The notes under the pieces were generated by a model. That model saw only the letters and a program-made list of their open reading frames with translations. It was not told the DNA's origin and did not search any database. A program made the position numbers and the translations under genes. DNA of 64,000 bases from Herbiconiux ginsengi (GTDB lineage Bacteria; Actinomycetota; Actinomycetes; Actinomycetales; Microbacteriaceae): the NCBI RefSeq assembly GCF_900107435.1, contig NZ_FNPZ01000009.1, forward strand, positions 1-64,000, in the 5' to 3' direction. Of this stretch, positions 1 through 7,529 are shown piece by piece. Positions within the stretch are counted from its first letter, which is position 1. Each line of letters opens with the position of its first letter.

Positions 1-25
1 CGTTGCGTCCGTACGGTGGGCGGCT

Positions 26-706
26 ATGTCCCGCGAACCGCTGCCGGAGCGTTTCAACGTCGCGCAGCTCCAGGCGATTCACCGCCGCCTGTTCGACGAG
101 ATATACCCGTTCGCCGGTCGCCTGCGCGACGTCGACGCGCAGGCGATGGGGACCGGTATCCCGTACAGCCGGCCCGAGTTCATCCCGCCGCAGGCCCGCG
201 CGATCGACGACGGGCTGCGCCGCGACAACTACCTCCGTGGGATGCCGCACGACCAGTTCGTCGACAGGCTCGCATACCACTGGGGCGAACTGACAGCGCT
301 GCATCCCATGAGAGACGGCAACACCCGCAGCCAAAGTGCGTTCGTCACCCAGCTCGCCGCGGCCGCCGGCTACCGGATCGACTGGGAGCGTGTCGACGTC
401 GACGAGCTGCGCACCGTGCGGCTCCAGGCCGTCGCCAGCTCGGAGCGGCCGTTGGCCAGTTACCTCCGCGATCGCGTGCAGAGCTTCACCGAGCACGATC
501 GCGCCGCGCAGCACGACGCGATGTCGGGGCTGTTGTTCGAGCAGACCCCGCAGGGACAGCAGGTGCGCGCATTGATCGAGACGCAGCGACGCGCGTTCGG
601 CCAGGACCCGGCAGGCATCCTCCGCCCGCCATCGGAAGACCGCTCTACACGGCGACGGAGGCCGCCGGAGAGCAGAAGCAGCGAGCGGGGATTGGGACGG
701 CGATGA
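26..706 (+). CDS. Fic/DOC family protein, probably 5'-partial
   Basis: Fic domain protein of the toxin class that typically adds AMP or another nucleotide phosphate to target proteins. The Fic core motif is visible as HPMRDGNTRSQ near residue 98, a variant of HxFx(D/E)GN(G/K)R in which the usual Phe is Met and the usual R at the end is Q. The N-terminal QAIHRRLFDEIYPFAG segment is also typical of Fic. The frame stays open to base 2 with no stop, and Fic proteins usually have more sequence before this point, so the true start is probably outside the window. The stop overlaps the start of the next small gene (ATGA), which fits a toxin-antitoxin pair. The last 30 residues are Arg/Ser-rich and unlikely to be part of the fold. 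Confidence 0.8.
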   Translation: MSREPLPERFNVAQLQAIHRRLFDEIYPFAGRLRDVDAQAMGTGIPYSRPEFIPPQARAIDDGLRRDNYLRGMPHDQFVDRLAYHWGELTALHPMRDGNTRSQSAFVTQLAAAAGYRIDWERVDVDELRTVRLQAVASSERPLASYLRDRVQSFTEHDRAAQHDAMSGLLFEQTPQGQQVRALIETQRRAFGQDPAGILRPPSEDRSTRRRRPPESRSSERGLGRR

Positions 707-897
707 TCGACGCTGACGAGAAGGCGATGCGGGCCAAGGTCGTGGCGGACGCTGCGCACAGCACCGCGATGTCGAGTCTCCGGACGAGCACCGAGTATCT
801 CGCCGATGCAGCTGCCTGCGTGGACGGCCTGATCGACGTCGACGCGCTCGGCCGACGTACACGCCGACGCTACGGCCTGCCCGAGGAGGACGCTTAA
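703..897 (+). CDS. small VbhA-like antitoxin candidate
   Basis: 64-residue protein starting at the ATG that overlaps the Fic stop codon by four bases. The layout (two short helices, then VDGLIDVDALGRRTRRRYGL) resembles the C-terminal region of VbhA-type antitoxins, which block Fic toxins by inserting a helix with an S/T-x-x-x-E-G/N motif into the active site. A strict copy of that motif is not visible: the nearest Glu (in RTSTEY) has Arg at the -4 position. The assignment rests on size, context and general resemblance. It also overlaps the following recombinase start by one base, so the three genes are translationally linked. Confidence 0.55.
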   Translation: MIDADEKAMRAKVVADAAHSTAMSSLRTSTEYLADAAACVDGLIDVDALGRRTRRRYGLPEEDA

Positions 898-1523
898 TGA
901 CCGTTGTCGGATATGCCCGGGTGTCCAAGCGTGAGCAGAACCCGAAGGCGCAGGAAGCCGAGCTGCAGGCGGCAGGAGCAGAGCGCGTGTTCGTCGACCA
1001 CGGCGACTCCAGCCGAGTCAAGGATCGCCCGCAGTGGCTCGCGTGCATGGACTACCTCCGCGCCGGCGACGTGCTGTTGGTGCGCCGCCTGGACCGGCTC
1101 GGAGGGACCGAGCGCATCCTCATCGAGACGCTGCATGAGCTGGAGGACAAGGGCGTCGATATCAAGAGCCTCACCGAACCGGTGATCGACACCACGACCC
1201 CGATGGGCCGGGCTTTGTTCGGCATCGTCGCTGTGTTCGCGCAGCTGCGCGTGGACACGATCCGGGAGAACACCCGGCTCGGTCTGGAATACGCGCGAGC
1301 CCAGGGCCGCGTCGGCGGTCGCCCCACGGTGATGAGCGCCGAGCGGATCGAGGTCGCCCGTCAGATGCGCGCCCAGACCCCGCCGGCAACGTGGGACACG
1401 ATCGCCAAGACGCTGCACGTCAGCTCCGCGTCCGTTCGTCGCGCATTGGCGCAGTCCGAGAACATCAACGCGGGTCTGCCGCGGCCGCGTTCAGCAGATC
1501 ATTTGTCGGTGAGATCCACGTAG
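897..1523 (+). CDS. serine recombinase, resolvase/invertase family
   Basis: 208-residue site-specific recombinase of the small resolvase/invertase group. The catalytic region YARVSKREQN carries the nucleophile Ser10 with Arg8. The further conserved Arg residues are in RRLDRLGG near residue 65. A long E-helix (about 95-135) leads to a C-terminal helix-turn-helix (TWDTIAKTLHVSSASVRRAL, about 163-182). Length matches the family. The start codon shares one base with the stop of the upstream antitoxin gene. On plasmids such enzymes resolve multimers or invert short segments; the target site here is not identified. Confidence 0.9.
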   Translation: MTVVGYARVSKREQNPKAQEAELQAAGAERVFVDHGDSSRVKDRPQWLACMDYLRAGDVLLVRRLDRLGGTERILIETLHELEDKGVDIKSLTEPVIDTTTPMGRALFGIVAVFAQLRVDTIRENTRLGLEYARAQGRVGGRPTVMSAERIEVARQMRAQTPPATWDTIAKTLHVSSASVRRALAQSENINAGLPRPRSADHLSVRST

Positions 1524-1840
1524 CCTTCGCGTTCGGGAGTTGCGTGGGCCGTGTTCGTTGGCGGAGCGGGGCGGGGGATTGCCGGTGCAGGGTCGGGGCT
1601 GTCGCCGTGCTTGACGACCTCGACTGCGACTGAATCCCACTCGTAGAGCACAGTTCCCGGCGCCGGGTTCTGTCTCACGATGTAGTACAGACCGGGCCAT
1701 GCCAGACTGCCGATCGGTGGCCCGTCGGGGTCGGGGTTCGCGAGAGCTACGCTCGCCTTGGAGGCCACATCCCTCCCGATATGGAACGGCAACCCGACCA
1801 CGTTGGGCACGACCACCTGAAGCGCTCTCCGTTCGCCCAT
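1499..1840 (-). CDS. PASTA-like domain protein
   Basis: 113-residue protein if started at the internal ATG at 1840 (MGERRALQVVVPNVVG). The frame is open further upstream, but that stretch lies antisense to other sequence and does not look coding. The VVVPNVVGLPFHIGRDVA segment and the later GTVLYEWDSVAVEVVKHG resemble a PASTA domain, the small fold that binds peptidoglycan or beta-lactams in Ser/Thr kinases and penicillin-binding proteins. There is no signal peptide or membrane segment. The tail is Pro-rich. It ends within the 3' end of the recombinase gene on the opposite strand (25 bp overlap). Confidence 0.6.
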   Translation of the reverse strand: MGERRALQVVVPNVVGLPFHIGRDVASKASVALANPDPDGPPIGSLAWPGLYYIVRQNPAPGTVLYEWDSVAVEVVKHGDSPDPAPAIPRPAPPTNTAHATPEREGYVDLTDK

Positions 1841-1913
1841 GCATCCACGATACGAGGGTCGTCGCGGGCACCGAAGGCTTCCGAGGAAATTGTCGGGCGG
1901 ATCGGGGTTCGGC

Positions 1914-2111
1914 TCATAGAGCCGGGCTAGCTGTTGCGGCGTCCAGCACCGAGTCGCGCCTGTATCGGATGAGCCCGCGGCCGAGGTCGTGGAAGGTTGG
2001 ACCGACGTTCTGTTCGCGCCACCGTCGTAGCTCTGCCGCGTCACGGCCAAGGATCGCTGCCGCCTCATCGGGGGTGAGCAGGACGGGGGCGGGGGAGTGC
2101 TCGTGCAGCAT
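1914..2111 (-). CDS. small helix-turn-helix (excisionase-like) protein
   Basis: 65 residues. The segment LTPDEAAAILGRDAAELRRWREQNVGPTF is a MerR/excisionase-type winged helix-turn-helix with the usual tail GRGLIRYRRDSVLDA. Proteins of this size on mobile elements act as excisionases or as repressors of small operons. Its ATG overlaps the stop of the preceding 68-residue gene by one base (TGATG), so it is the last gene of a three-gene minus-strand operon that begins with the redoxin. Confidence 0.75.
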   Translation of the reverse strand: MLHEHSPAPVLLTPDEAAAILGRDAAELRRWREQNVGPTFHDLGRGLIRYRRDSVLDAATASPAL

Positions 2112-2317
2112 CAGTCGTCCTCTTTCGTGAGTGTGTCGATGACGGTCACGAACTCTGTTCCAGCGACCGTCACCGTGTTCGCCAGCCGGTACCCGTGCCG
2201 GCCGTAGTCGTGCAGCTGTTGGTCGCGTTCGGCGACCTTCTGCGAGAGCCGGTAGTGGTCCTCGTCGCCGCCGGGGAGCGTGGTCTGGATCGTCGCGAAG
2301 CTCACCCTCGTGCTCAT
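2111..2317 (-). CDS. conserved hypothetical protein, 68 aa
   Basis: Small soluble protein without a recognised family. The C-terminal half reads LHDYGRHGYRLANTVTVAG and then TEFVTVIDTLTKEDD, predicted as a beta-rich unit. A frameshifted relative of the same half lies at 34023-34228, next to the ardC-like gene, so this protein type has occurred twice on the element. It is coupled to its neighbours on both sides: the ATG overlaps the redoxin stop by four bases, and its stop overlaps the start of the helix-turn-helix gene. Confidence 0.7.
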   Translation of the reverse strand: MSTRVSFATIQTTLPGGDEDHYRLSQKVAERDQQLHDYGRHGYRLANTVTVAGTEFVTVIDTLTKEDD

Positions 2318-2565
2318 CGCTCACGCGCCCTTGACTTGACCAGCTCGTCGATCCGATCGGGGCGGAAACCCGACCATGGATCGCCGGCACCCTCGACAAC
2401 GGGCGCCTGGAGGAAGCCGGCCTCCTTGACGTGTTCCAACGCCACCGGATCGCCGGCGAGGTCGACCACCCGGTATGCGATGCCGGCGGCATCCAGGGCC
2501 CGCAGCGTCGCGGTGCACTGCACACATCCGGCCTTGGAGTACACGGTGAGCGGTTCATCGTTCAT
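2314..2565 (-). CDS. NrdH-like redoxin / glutaredoxin-like protein
   Basis: 83-residue thioredoxin-fold protein. The N-terminal LTVYSKAGCVQCTATLRALD carries the CVQC active site that is characteristic of NrdH redoxins, which pass electrons from thioredoxin reductase to class Ib ribonucleotide reductase. The cis-Pro region AGFLQAPVV is also present. The ATG at 2565 was chosen because a GGAGGAGAAG ribosome-binding site precedes it. No nrdI, nrdE or nrdF gene is nearby, so it probably serves a host reductase or a stress role as plasmid cargo. Confidence 0.85.
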   Translation of the reverse strand: MNDEPLTVYSKAGCVQCTATLRALDAAGIAYRVVDLAGDPVALEHVKEAGFLQAPVVEGAGDPWSGFRPDRIDELVKSRARER

Positions 2566-2642
2566 GGCACTTCTCCTCCCCAAACCTCATTGCCTTTCGG
2601 CAGAAGCCGAATCACAGCGTTGGGGGCGCGGAGGCAAGGGAC

Positions 2643-2692
2643 CGTGGAATACCGGACTGAGCGCAGCGAGGGAGGATATGCCGCGAAAGCCC
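2643..2692 (+). repeat. 50-bp dispersed repeat, copy 1
   Basis: These 50 bases are identical, in inverted orientation, to 30916-30965. Part of the unit (GGGAGGATATGCCG) looks like a ribosome-binding site followed by an ATG, but here the frame from that ATG closes after eight codons. It lies in the gap between the redoxin promoter and the hairpin at 2752-2795. No gene explains it. Confidence 0.85.
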
Positions 2693-2751
2693 TTGCCGCA
2701 GTGAAACCGGCGCGTATCATCCACAGGCCGAGAGGCAACGTAGTTGCCCCA

Positions 2752-2795
2752 CGCAACGGCCCCCGTCAGCGCGCAGCGTGACGGGGGCCGTTGCG
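2752..2795 (-). terminator. strong hairpin, probable terminator
   Basis: A 17-bp perfect inverted repeat (arms starting CGCAACGGCCCCC, 10-base loop). It lies directly downstream of the in-frame end (2813) of the interrupted minus-strand gene at 2813-3142. No T-run follows, as is common in GC-rich actinobacteria. Confidence 0.75.
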
Positions 2796-2812
2796 AAGAT
2801 TAGAGCCGGAGG

Positions 2813-3142
2813 CTACTCCTCCGAAGAGGCGGAACCAGCACCAGTTGAGGATCGGGTGTTGGCGCTACGAGCACGGCGGGGACGGCTCGTCTGGCCGGGT
2901 GCGCGCGCGCCCGTCGCGCGCAGGCCCTTCTCCGACCAGCCCGCATCAATCGCTGCACGTCACGCGCGCTCGTGGGCAGCTGTGGCGTCCTTCCGGCGTC
3001 GCTCGGCGTCGTCCGCATCGTTCGTCGCCGCCACGACCTGATGCACGGCCTCGACCCGTGTGTTCACATCCGCTTCGATCAGTTCCCGCGCTCGTTGGGC
3101 TGCCTCATCAGGGTTCACGGTTGCGTCGCTCGTGCGACTCAT
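2813..3142 (-). pseudogene. small mobilization-region gene interrupted by an in-frame stop
   Basis: The readable protein starts at ATG 3142 (MSRTSDATVNPDEAAQRARE) and stops at a TGA at 2960-2962 after 60 residues. The same frame then continues for another 48 codons (RAAIDAGWSEKGLRATG and a basic tail) to a TAG at 2813, right beside a terminator hairpin. The continuation has the look of real coding sequence, and AGWSEKGLRATG resembles C-terminal motifs of small coiled-coil proteins near actinobacterial relaxases. A single C-to-T change (CGA to TGA) would explain the break. It could also simply be a shorter functional protein. It lies divergent from mobC across the candidate oriT. Confidence 0.5.
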
Positions 3143-3249
3143 CTGGATCGTGGTCGAGTCTGTCGACGAGAGAGAAAACGGCCCCAACGGGGTAGCCCTT
3201 CCGCCACTAGCGTTCTGGTCGGGGCGGAGCCGCTGGTAGAGCAAGCTAT

Positions 3250-3270
3250 AGACTTAGGTACCCTAAGTCT
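3250..3270. other. candidate origin of transfer: perfect palindrome upstream of mobC
   Basis: Arms AGACTTAGG and CCTAAGTCT with a 3-base centre form a perfect inverted repeat about 90 bp upstream of the mobC/relaxase operon. It lies in the gap between divergent mobilization-region genes. oriT sites of mobilizable plasmids usually consist of such an inverted repeat followed by the nick site, which is the reason for this call. The nick site itself cannot be read off. Confidence 0.45.
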
Positions 3271-3358
3271 GGACCCGGCGCGGTCGGCGGTGCATACTGG
3301 TCGTATGGTCCCCGCAGGAGGCGGGTTCGCTGCGCTGGGCCGATGGGACGGTGAGAAC

Positions 3359-3754
3359 ATGGCGGAGCAGAGCGAGCGACGACTGTTCGGCCGTCAGCGG
3401 CGCGCGAACTCCGAAACCCCGAGGGACGCCGGCCGGTACGTCGTGAAGACCAACGCCGAGGAAGACGCGCAGCTGCGTGCCCGCGCCATTGTCGCGGGCG
3501 TAACGGTGCCGCGGTTCCTGGTCGAGGCCGGCATGAACGCGAACGTCGAAACCAGCACAGAGCAGAAGCAGACGATCGCAGAACTGTTCGCTCTGTCGCG
3601 CACGCTCGGCACCGTGGCCAACAACGTCAACCAGCTCGCCCGGTACGCGAACACGGAGGGTCGGTTCCCGGCGGAGGCCGAGAGCGTCGTCGCGGAATAC
3701 CGCCGGCTGAGCGCGCGCATCGACGAGACGATCCGCAAGCTGGCCGGCGCATGA
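3359..3754 (+). CDS. mobC: MobC-like relaxosome accessory protein
   Basis: 131 residues from the ATG at 3359; an alternative ATG at 3305 would add 18 residues. A basic N terminus (RRLFGRQRRAN) leads to a ribbon-helix-helix-like segment (RYVVKTNAEEDAQLRARAIVAGVTVPRFLVEAGMN). The C-terminal LSRTLGTVANNVNQLARYANTEG motif is the hallmark of MobC-type proteins. They bind oriT and open the strands for the relaxase. The stop overlaps the relaxase ATG by four bases. Confidence 0.85.
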   Translation: MAEQSERRLFGRQRRANSETPRDAGRYVVKTNAEEDAQLRARAIVAGVTVPRFLVEAGMNANVETSTEQKQTIAELFALSRTLGTVANNVNQLARYANTEGRFPAEAESVVAEYRRLSARIDETIRKLAGA

Positions 3755-5394
3755 TCCCGAACATCACGCGCGGCACTCGCGTTGTCGGACTGATGACGTA
3801 CCTGGCGGGGGAGGGGCGCGCCAACGAGCACACCGAGCAGCATCTTGTTGCGGGCGATCACGCGATCATGGCGCGCCACGGGTATGCGGTTCTGGACGCC
3901 GCCGCGGCACGCGAAATTGGGATCGCGCTGGACACTCCGCGGCTTGCCTACGGCGTCGATGTGACTCGTCAGGTGCGGTTCGAAGATCCTCAGACCGGCG
4001 AGCTGCACACCGGGCGAGTACCCGCGGACGTGTGGCATTGCTCGCTGTCGCTGCACGCCGACGAGGGCCAGCTCAGCGATGAGCAGTGGGGCGCGATCGC
4101 GCAGCAGTTCGTCGACCGGATGGGCTTCACCGAGGAGTCAGGAAAGGCGCCGTGCCGGTGGGTCGCGGTGCGACACGGGCTGTCGAAGAACGGCAACGAT
4201 CACGTGCACATCGCCGTGTCGCTCGTGCGTGAGGACGGCACGAAGGCGAGCACGCACAACGACTTCAAACGCGCCCAGGACGTGTGCCGCGACCTGGAGC
4301 GCGAGCACTCCCTGACGCCGTTGGAATCCCGTCAGCTCGGCATGGGTGAGCGCGGTGTCAAGCCGGGCGAACGCGAGAGCGCCGACCGCCGAGGAAGGGT
4401 CGAGGTCGACGCGCACCGGCTGGAGCGCACGGTGCGCGCCGCAGCGATCGCGTCGCTGGACGAAGGAGAGTTCGTGCGGCGGATGCGCCGCGGCGGGGTG
4501 CTCATCCGCCCCCGCTACGCGGCCGGACGCGATGATGTCGTGGCCGGCTACTCCGTGGCTCTGCGCCCCACTGGGGAGGACCGTCCCGTGTGGTACGGCG
4601 GCGGCCGTCTCGCTCGCGATCTGACTCTCCCGCGGCTGCGCGAGGGGTGGCCGGACGGCCCGCAGACCGCGCAGGCCGCGGTCGAGGAGTGGCGCGCCAC
4701 GAGCAAGAACCCGTGGCAGTACCGACCCGTCGCGCCGGGCCGGGAGGAGGAGACCCCGGACCCGCAACTGTGGGAGCAGTACAGCCGGGAGCTGGGGGAA
4801 CTGCGCACCCGTTTGCGTGACGTGCCGGCGACCGACCGGGCGACATGGGCGCACGTCGCCCGTGAGACGGCCGGAGCGTTCGCGGCCTGGTCGCAGCGGG
4901 TCGAGACGACACCAGGCCCTCTCGCGGAGACAGCCCGCGAGCTGTCCCGCAGCGCACACATCCGCGCTCACCAGTCCGCACCCAAGCCGGTGCGGATGGG
5001 CTCGGCATCCGGCGCAGCAATGATCCTGTTGCAGGCGGCCACAGCCGGACGCGGGACCGCCGCGGAGGCGATCCTATTCCGCCAGCTCGGCCGACTGTCG
5101 GTCGCGTTGCTCGACGCGCACAAGGCCGCCGGGGACGCGCGACGCGCCGAGCAGATGACCGAATCGCTGCGCGGCAAACTCGCCGCGATTCAGGAGCGGC
5201 TACCCGCGATCGCGACGAAGGACACCGCGCAGCCGGCGGAGCCGGCGCTCACCCCGGAAGAGGAAGCGGTGCGCAGGGCGCAGCGCGGCCTCGCCGCTCC
5301 CGGCACACGCTCGCCGCTGCCCAACCCGATCACCCCACGCAAACGTTCAACGTCCGACACGTCACGCGATCGTGACGGCAACGGCAGGGGATAG
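3751..5394 (+). CDS. relaxase/mobilization nuclease (MOBP-like)
   Basis: 547-residue relaxase that nicks oriT and leads the single strand into the recipient cell. The N-terminal MIPNITRGTRVVGLMTYLAGEGRANEH contains the region where the catalytic Tyr of such relaxases is expected. The metal-binding motif III is seen as NDHVHIAVSLV near residue 149-159. The C-terminal 350 residues are helical and rich in charged residues, as usual for plasmid relaxases. It is translationally coupled to mobC and followed closely by a coiled-coil protein gene. The candidate oriT lies about 480 bp upstream. Confidence 0.9.
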   Translation: MIPNITRGTRVVGLMTYLAGEGRANEHTEQHLVAGDHAIMARHGYAVLDAAAAREIGIALDTPRLAYGVDVTRQVRFEDPQTGELHTGRVPADVWHCSLSLHADEGQLSDEQWGAIAQQFVDRMGFTEESGKAPCRWVAVRHGLSKNGNDHVHIAVSLVREDGTKASTHNDFKRAQDVCRDLEREHSLTPLESRQLGMGERGVKPGERESADRRGRVEVDAHRLERTVRAAAIASLDEGEFVRRMRRGGVLIRPRYAAGRDDVVAGYSVALRPTGEDRPVWYGGGRLARDLTLPRLREGWPDGPQTAQAAVEEWRATSKNPWQYRPVAPGREEETPDPQLWEQYSRELGELRTRLRDVPATDRATWAHVARETAGAFAAWSQRVETTPGPLAETARELSRSAHIRAHQSAPKPVRMGSASGAAMILLQAATAGRGTAAEAILFRQLGRLSVALLDAHKAAGDARRAEQMTESLRGKLAAIQERLPAIATKDTAQPAEPALTPEEEAVRRAQRGLAAPGTRSPLPNPITPRKRSTSDTSRDRDGNGRG

Positions 5395-5409
5395 AAGGGA
5401 CCAACGATC

Positions 5410-6255
5410 ATGGCCGATGAGACAGACGGCGTAGGCGAGACGTTCGATGACTCGCTGCGCATCGCCCTGACAGTGGCCTCGCAGTTCGGGGAACGTATCT
5501 CCCGGCTGCGCGAGCAACTTGCCCGCCAGCGGGAGGCGGACGCCCGTCAAGGGGCGCGCGAGCTGCAAGCACGCTTCGACGCCGAGCGCGGCGCCGCCCG
5601 TGCCCAGCTCGCCGTCGTGAACCAGCCCGAGTGGTGGACTCGCGCGAGCGTCGAGGACATTGCCGGCGTGCACGAGACAGCGACCGCGTGGCGTGACCAC
5701 GACGACACCGCGGCCGCCGCGCACGACACCATCCGCCGGGAGGTCCGCGACCGCTACGGCGTCGACGTCGACCGCCCCGGCGCCGACCCCGCCGCCGTCG
5801 CTCAGGCGCTCCGAGAAGCGGAGCGCGACCGCGCAGAAGCGCGTGAGGAACGCCGCCGCTCCGGCGAGGAGCTGACCGCCAGTCAGATCCTCCTCGCCAC
5901 CGCCGAGGGCCGGGACAGGGACGCCGACGACGCACGCGGCCGCGCGTGGGAGGCCGATGATCCCGACATCGCCGCACAGGCCGACAGAGAGGCCGCTGAC
6001 GCCGCTCAGGACGCCCGGGCAGCCCGTAACGGCAGCACGGTGGCGTATGACAGCGCAGAGCGGCGAGACACCTTCGCGCGGTCGCTGGAAGGCACCGCGT
6101 CGGAGCAGGAGGTCCGCGGCCGCGTCCTAGCGGACACCGGCAACGCGAAGCACCCCCGCGAGGCGGTCACCACGCCGACCGGCCGCACCCCCAAGCCCCG
6201 CAAAACCCGAGCGGGGCTCACGCAGCAGCGCGACCGCGGCGGCCTCTCCCGATGA
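5410..6255 (+). CDS. coiled-coil hypothetical protein of the mobilization operon
   Basis: 281-residue soluble protein rich in Ala, Arg, Asp and Glu, with long predicted helices (SRLREQLARQREADARQGAR and ALREAERDRAEAREERRRS). It starts 15 bp after the relaxase stop, so it is probably co-transcribed. Proteins of this kind often follow relaxase genes in actinobacterial plasmids and may belong to the relaxosome, but no family can be named. The last 40 residues are basic and disordered (TPTGRTPKPRKTRAGLTQQR). Confidence 0.7.
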   Translation: MADETDGVGETFDDSLRIALTVASQFGERISRLREQLARQREADARQGARELQARFDAERGAARAQLAVVNQPEWWTRASVEDIAGVHETATAWRDHDDTAAAAHDTIRREVRDRYGVDVDRPGADPAAVAQALREAERDRAEAREERRRSGEELTASQILLATAEGRDRDADDARGRAWEADDPDIAAQADREAADAAQDARAARNGSTVAYDSAERRDTFARSLEGTASEQEVRGRVLADTGNAKHPREAVTTPTGRTPKPRKTRAGLTQQRDRGGLSR

Positions 6256-6261
6256 CGTGTG

Positions 6262-6290
6262 CAATTCTCCAACAGCCTGTTGGAGAATTG
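6262..6290. repeat. 29-bp near-perfect palindrome, copy upstream of the DUF1016 gene
   Basis: Arms CAATTCTCCAACAG and CTGTTGGAGAATTG are exact reverse complements around one central base. A 26-of-29 identical copy is embedded in the coding sequence of the following gene at 6600-6628. The upstream copy sits between the preceding stop codon and the ATG at 6314, where it could act as an operator or fold into a hairpin in the leader RNA. Confidence 0.85.
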
Positions 6291-6313
6291 GAGCAGACGA
6301 CGAACCGGGGGAC

Positions 6314-7345
6314 ATGAGCGAGATCGAACCGGCAGGCTACGCCGAAACCCTGGCCCTGCTGAGACGCCAAGTCCGGGAAGCGCGGTTCTCCGTGCAGAGG
6401 GCGGCAAACACGGAGTTGCTGCGACTGTACTGGCGGATCGGCAACACGATTCTCGCCCGTCAGCGAGTGGAGAAGTGGGGCACCGGCGTCCTGGGCCGAC
6501 TCGCAAACGATCTGCGAGCCGAGTTCCCGTCCATGAAGGGCTTCTCGCTCGCAAACCTGGCCTACATGCGTCGGTTCGCGGAGAACTGGACCGAGGATGC
6601 AGTTCTCCAACAACCTGTCGGAGAATTGCCGTGGGGCCACATCACACACCTTCTCGACAAGCTCGATACGGCGGATCTGCGTGATTGGTACGCAGCAAAG
6701 GACGTGCAGCACGGCTGGAGCCGTGCTGTGCTCGTGCACCAGATCCAGACCCGCCTGCACGAACGCGAGGGAGCCGCGCCGAGCAACTTCGCTGCCGCTC
6801 TGGAACCCTCCGACTCCGAACTTGCGCAACAGATCACAAAGGATCCCTTCACGCTGGACTTCCTCGCGATCGACTCGGATGCATCCGAGCGGGACCTCGA
6901 GGAACGCCTCACGAACCGGATCGTCGAAACGCTCCGAGAGCTCGGCCGAGGGTTCGCCTTCGTTGGCCGGCAGGTCCACTTCGGAGTGGACGGCGATGAC
7001 TTTTACGTCGATCTGCTGTTCTTCCATGTCGAGCAGCTGCGCTACGTCGTCATCGAACTTAAGACCACCAAGTTCGACCCTCGCGACGCCGGTCAACTGA
7101 GCTTCTACGTCGCACTCGTCGACGATCGACTCCGCATAGACGACGTCCACCGGCCCACGGTGGGGATGCTCCTGGTGGCAGACAAGAACGAGACCGTAGT
7201 TCGTTACGCTCTCGCAGGCACGAGCCAGCCCGTGGCGGTGTCTCGGTATGAGCTAAGTTCTGCGGAGGCTGCGGCATTGCCGTCCGAGGAGACCTTGGCT
7301 CAGCTGGCTGCCGAGGCCGTTTACGACTCGGAGGCGCGCGAGTGA
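6314..7345 (+). CDS. DUF1016 / YhcG-type PD-(D/E)XK nuclease domain protein
   Basis: 343 residues. The N-terminal half has the DUF1016 helix-turn-helix-like domain (LLRLYWRIGNTILARQ and the GELPWGHITHLL segment near residues 103-114). The C-terminal half has a PD-(D/E)XK fold, with the active-site pattern DDFYVDLLFFH and YVVIELKTTKF supplying Asp, Glu and Lys near residues 236-256. Members of this family are found on mobile elements and near restriction systems; the substrate is not established. The start at 6314 follows GGGGGAC and skips the palindrome. Insert-like positioning between mobilization genes and the PadR operon suggests defence or anti-competitor cargo. Confidence 0.85.
   Translation: MSEIEPAGYAETLALLRRQVREARFSVQRAANTELLRLYWRIGNTILARQRVEKWGTGVLGRLANDLRAEFPSMKGFSLANLAYMRRFAENWTEDAVLQQPVGELPWGHITHLLDKLDTADLRDWYAAKDVQHGWSRAVLVHQIQTRLHEREGAAPSNFAAALEPSDSELAQQITKDPFTLDFLAIDSDASERDLEERLTNRIVETLRELGRGFAFVGRQVHFGVDGDDFYVDLLFFHVEQLRYVVIELKTTKFDPRDAGQLSFYVALVDDRLRIDDVHRPTVGMLLVADKNETVVRYALAGTSQPVAVSRYELSSAEAAALPSEETLAQLAAEAVYDSEARE
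6600..6628. repeat. 29-bp palindrome, copy inside the DUF1016 coding sequence
   Basis: This copy differs from the upstream one at three positions and encodes VLQQPVGEL within the conserved motif of the nuclease. Because the gene copy is constrained by the protein motif, the upstream intergenic copy looks like a duplicate of, or a partner to, this coding segment. Confidence 0.8.
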
Positions 7346-7355
7346 GGTGGTGTGA

Positions 7356-7529
7356 CCGCGCTGCTCAACGAGCGGGTACAGCGAACGGTCGCAGAAGCTC
7401 GCGGAGGAGCTGGCCGAGAAGGCAGCGGGAAACCTCCGGCGCTCCGGCCGCATCGTCGAGCGCAGCGCAGCCACCGACCGTTATGTCGTCAGACGCAAGG
7501 GCGACGGTGCGACCATCCACCACGGCTGA
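7356..7529 (+). pseudogene. remnant of a small coding sequence
   Basis: This frame reads SERSQKLAEELAEKAAGNLR and then RSGRIVERSAATDRYVV before a TGA at 7527-7529. It has strongly coding-like composition, yet no ATG, GTG or TTG lies in frame between the upstream stop at 7353 and the conserved-looking part. A GTG at 7352 opens a neighbouring frame, so a one-base frameshift near 7375 may have split a gene of about 60 codons. The function is unknown. The rest of the 7346-7707 gap shows nothing else recognisable. Confidence 0.35.

Noticed and set aside
1841-2068. N-terminal extension of the PASTA-like protein
   Set aside because: The 76 upstream codons overlap the small helix-turn-helix gene on the same strand in another frame and lack a signal peptide or domain.
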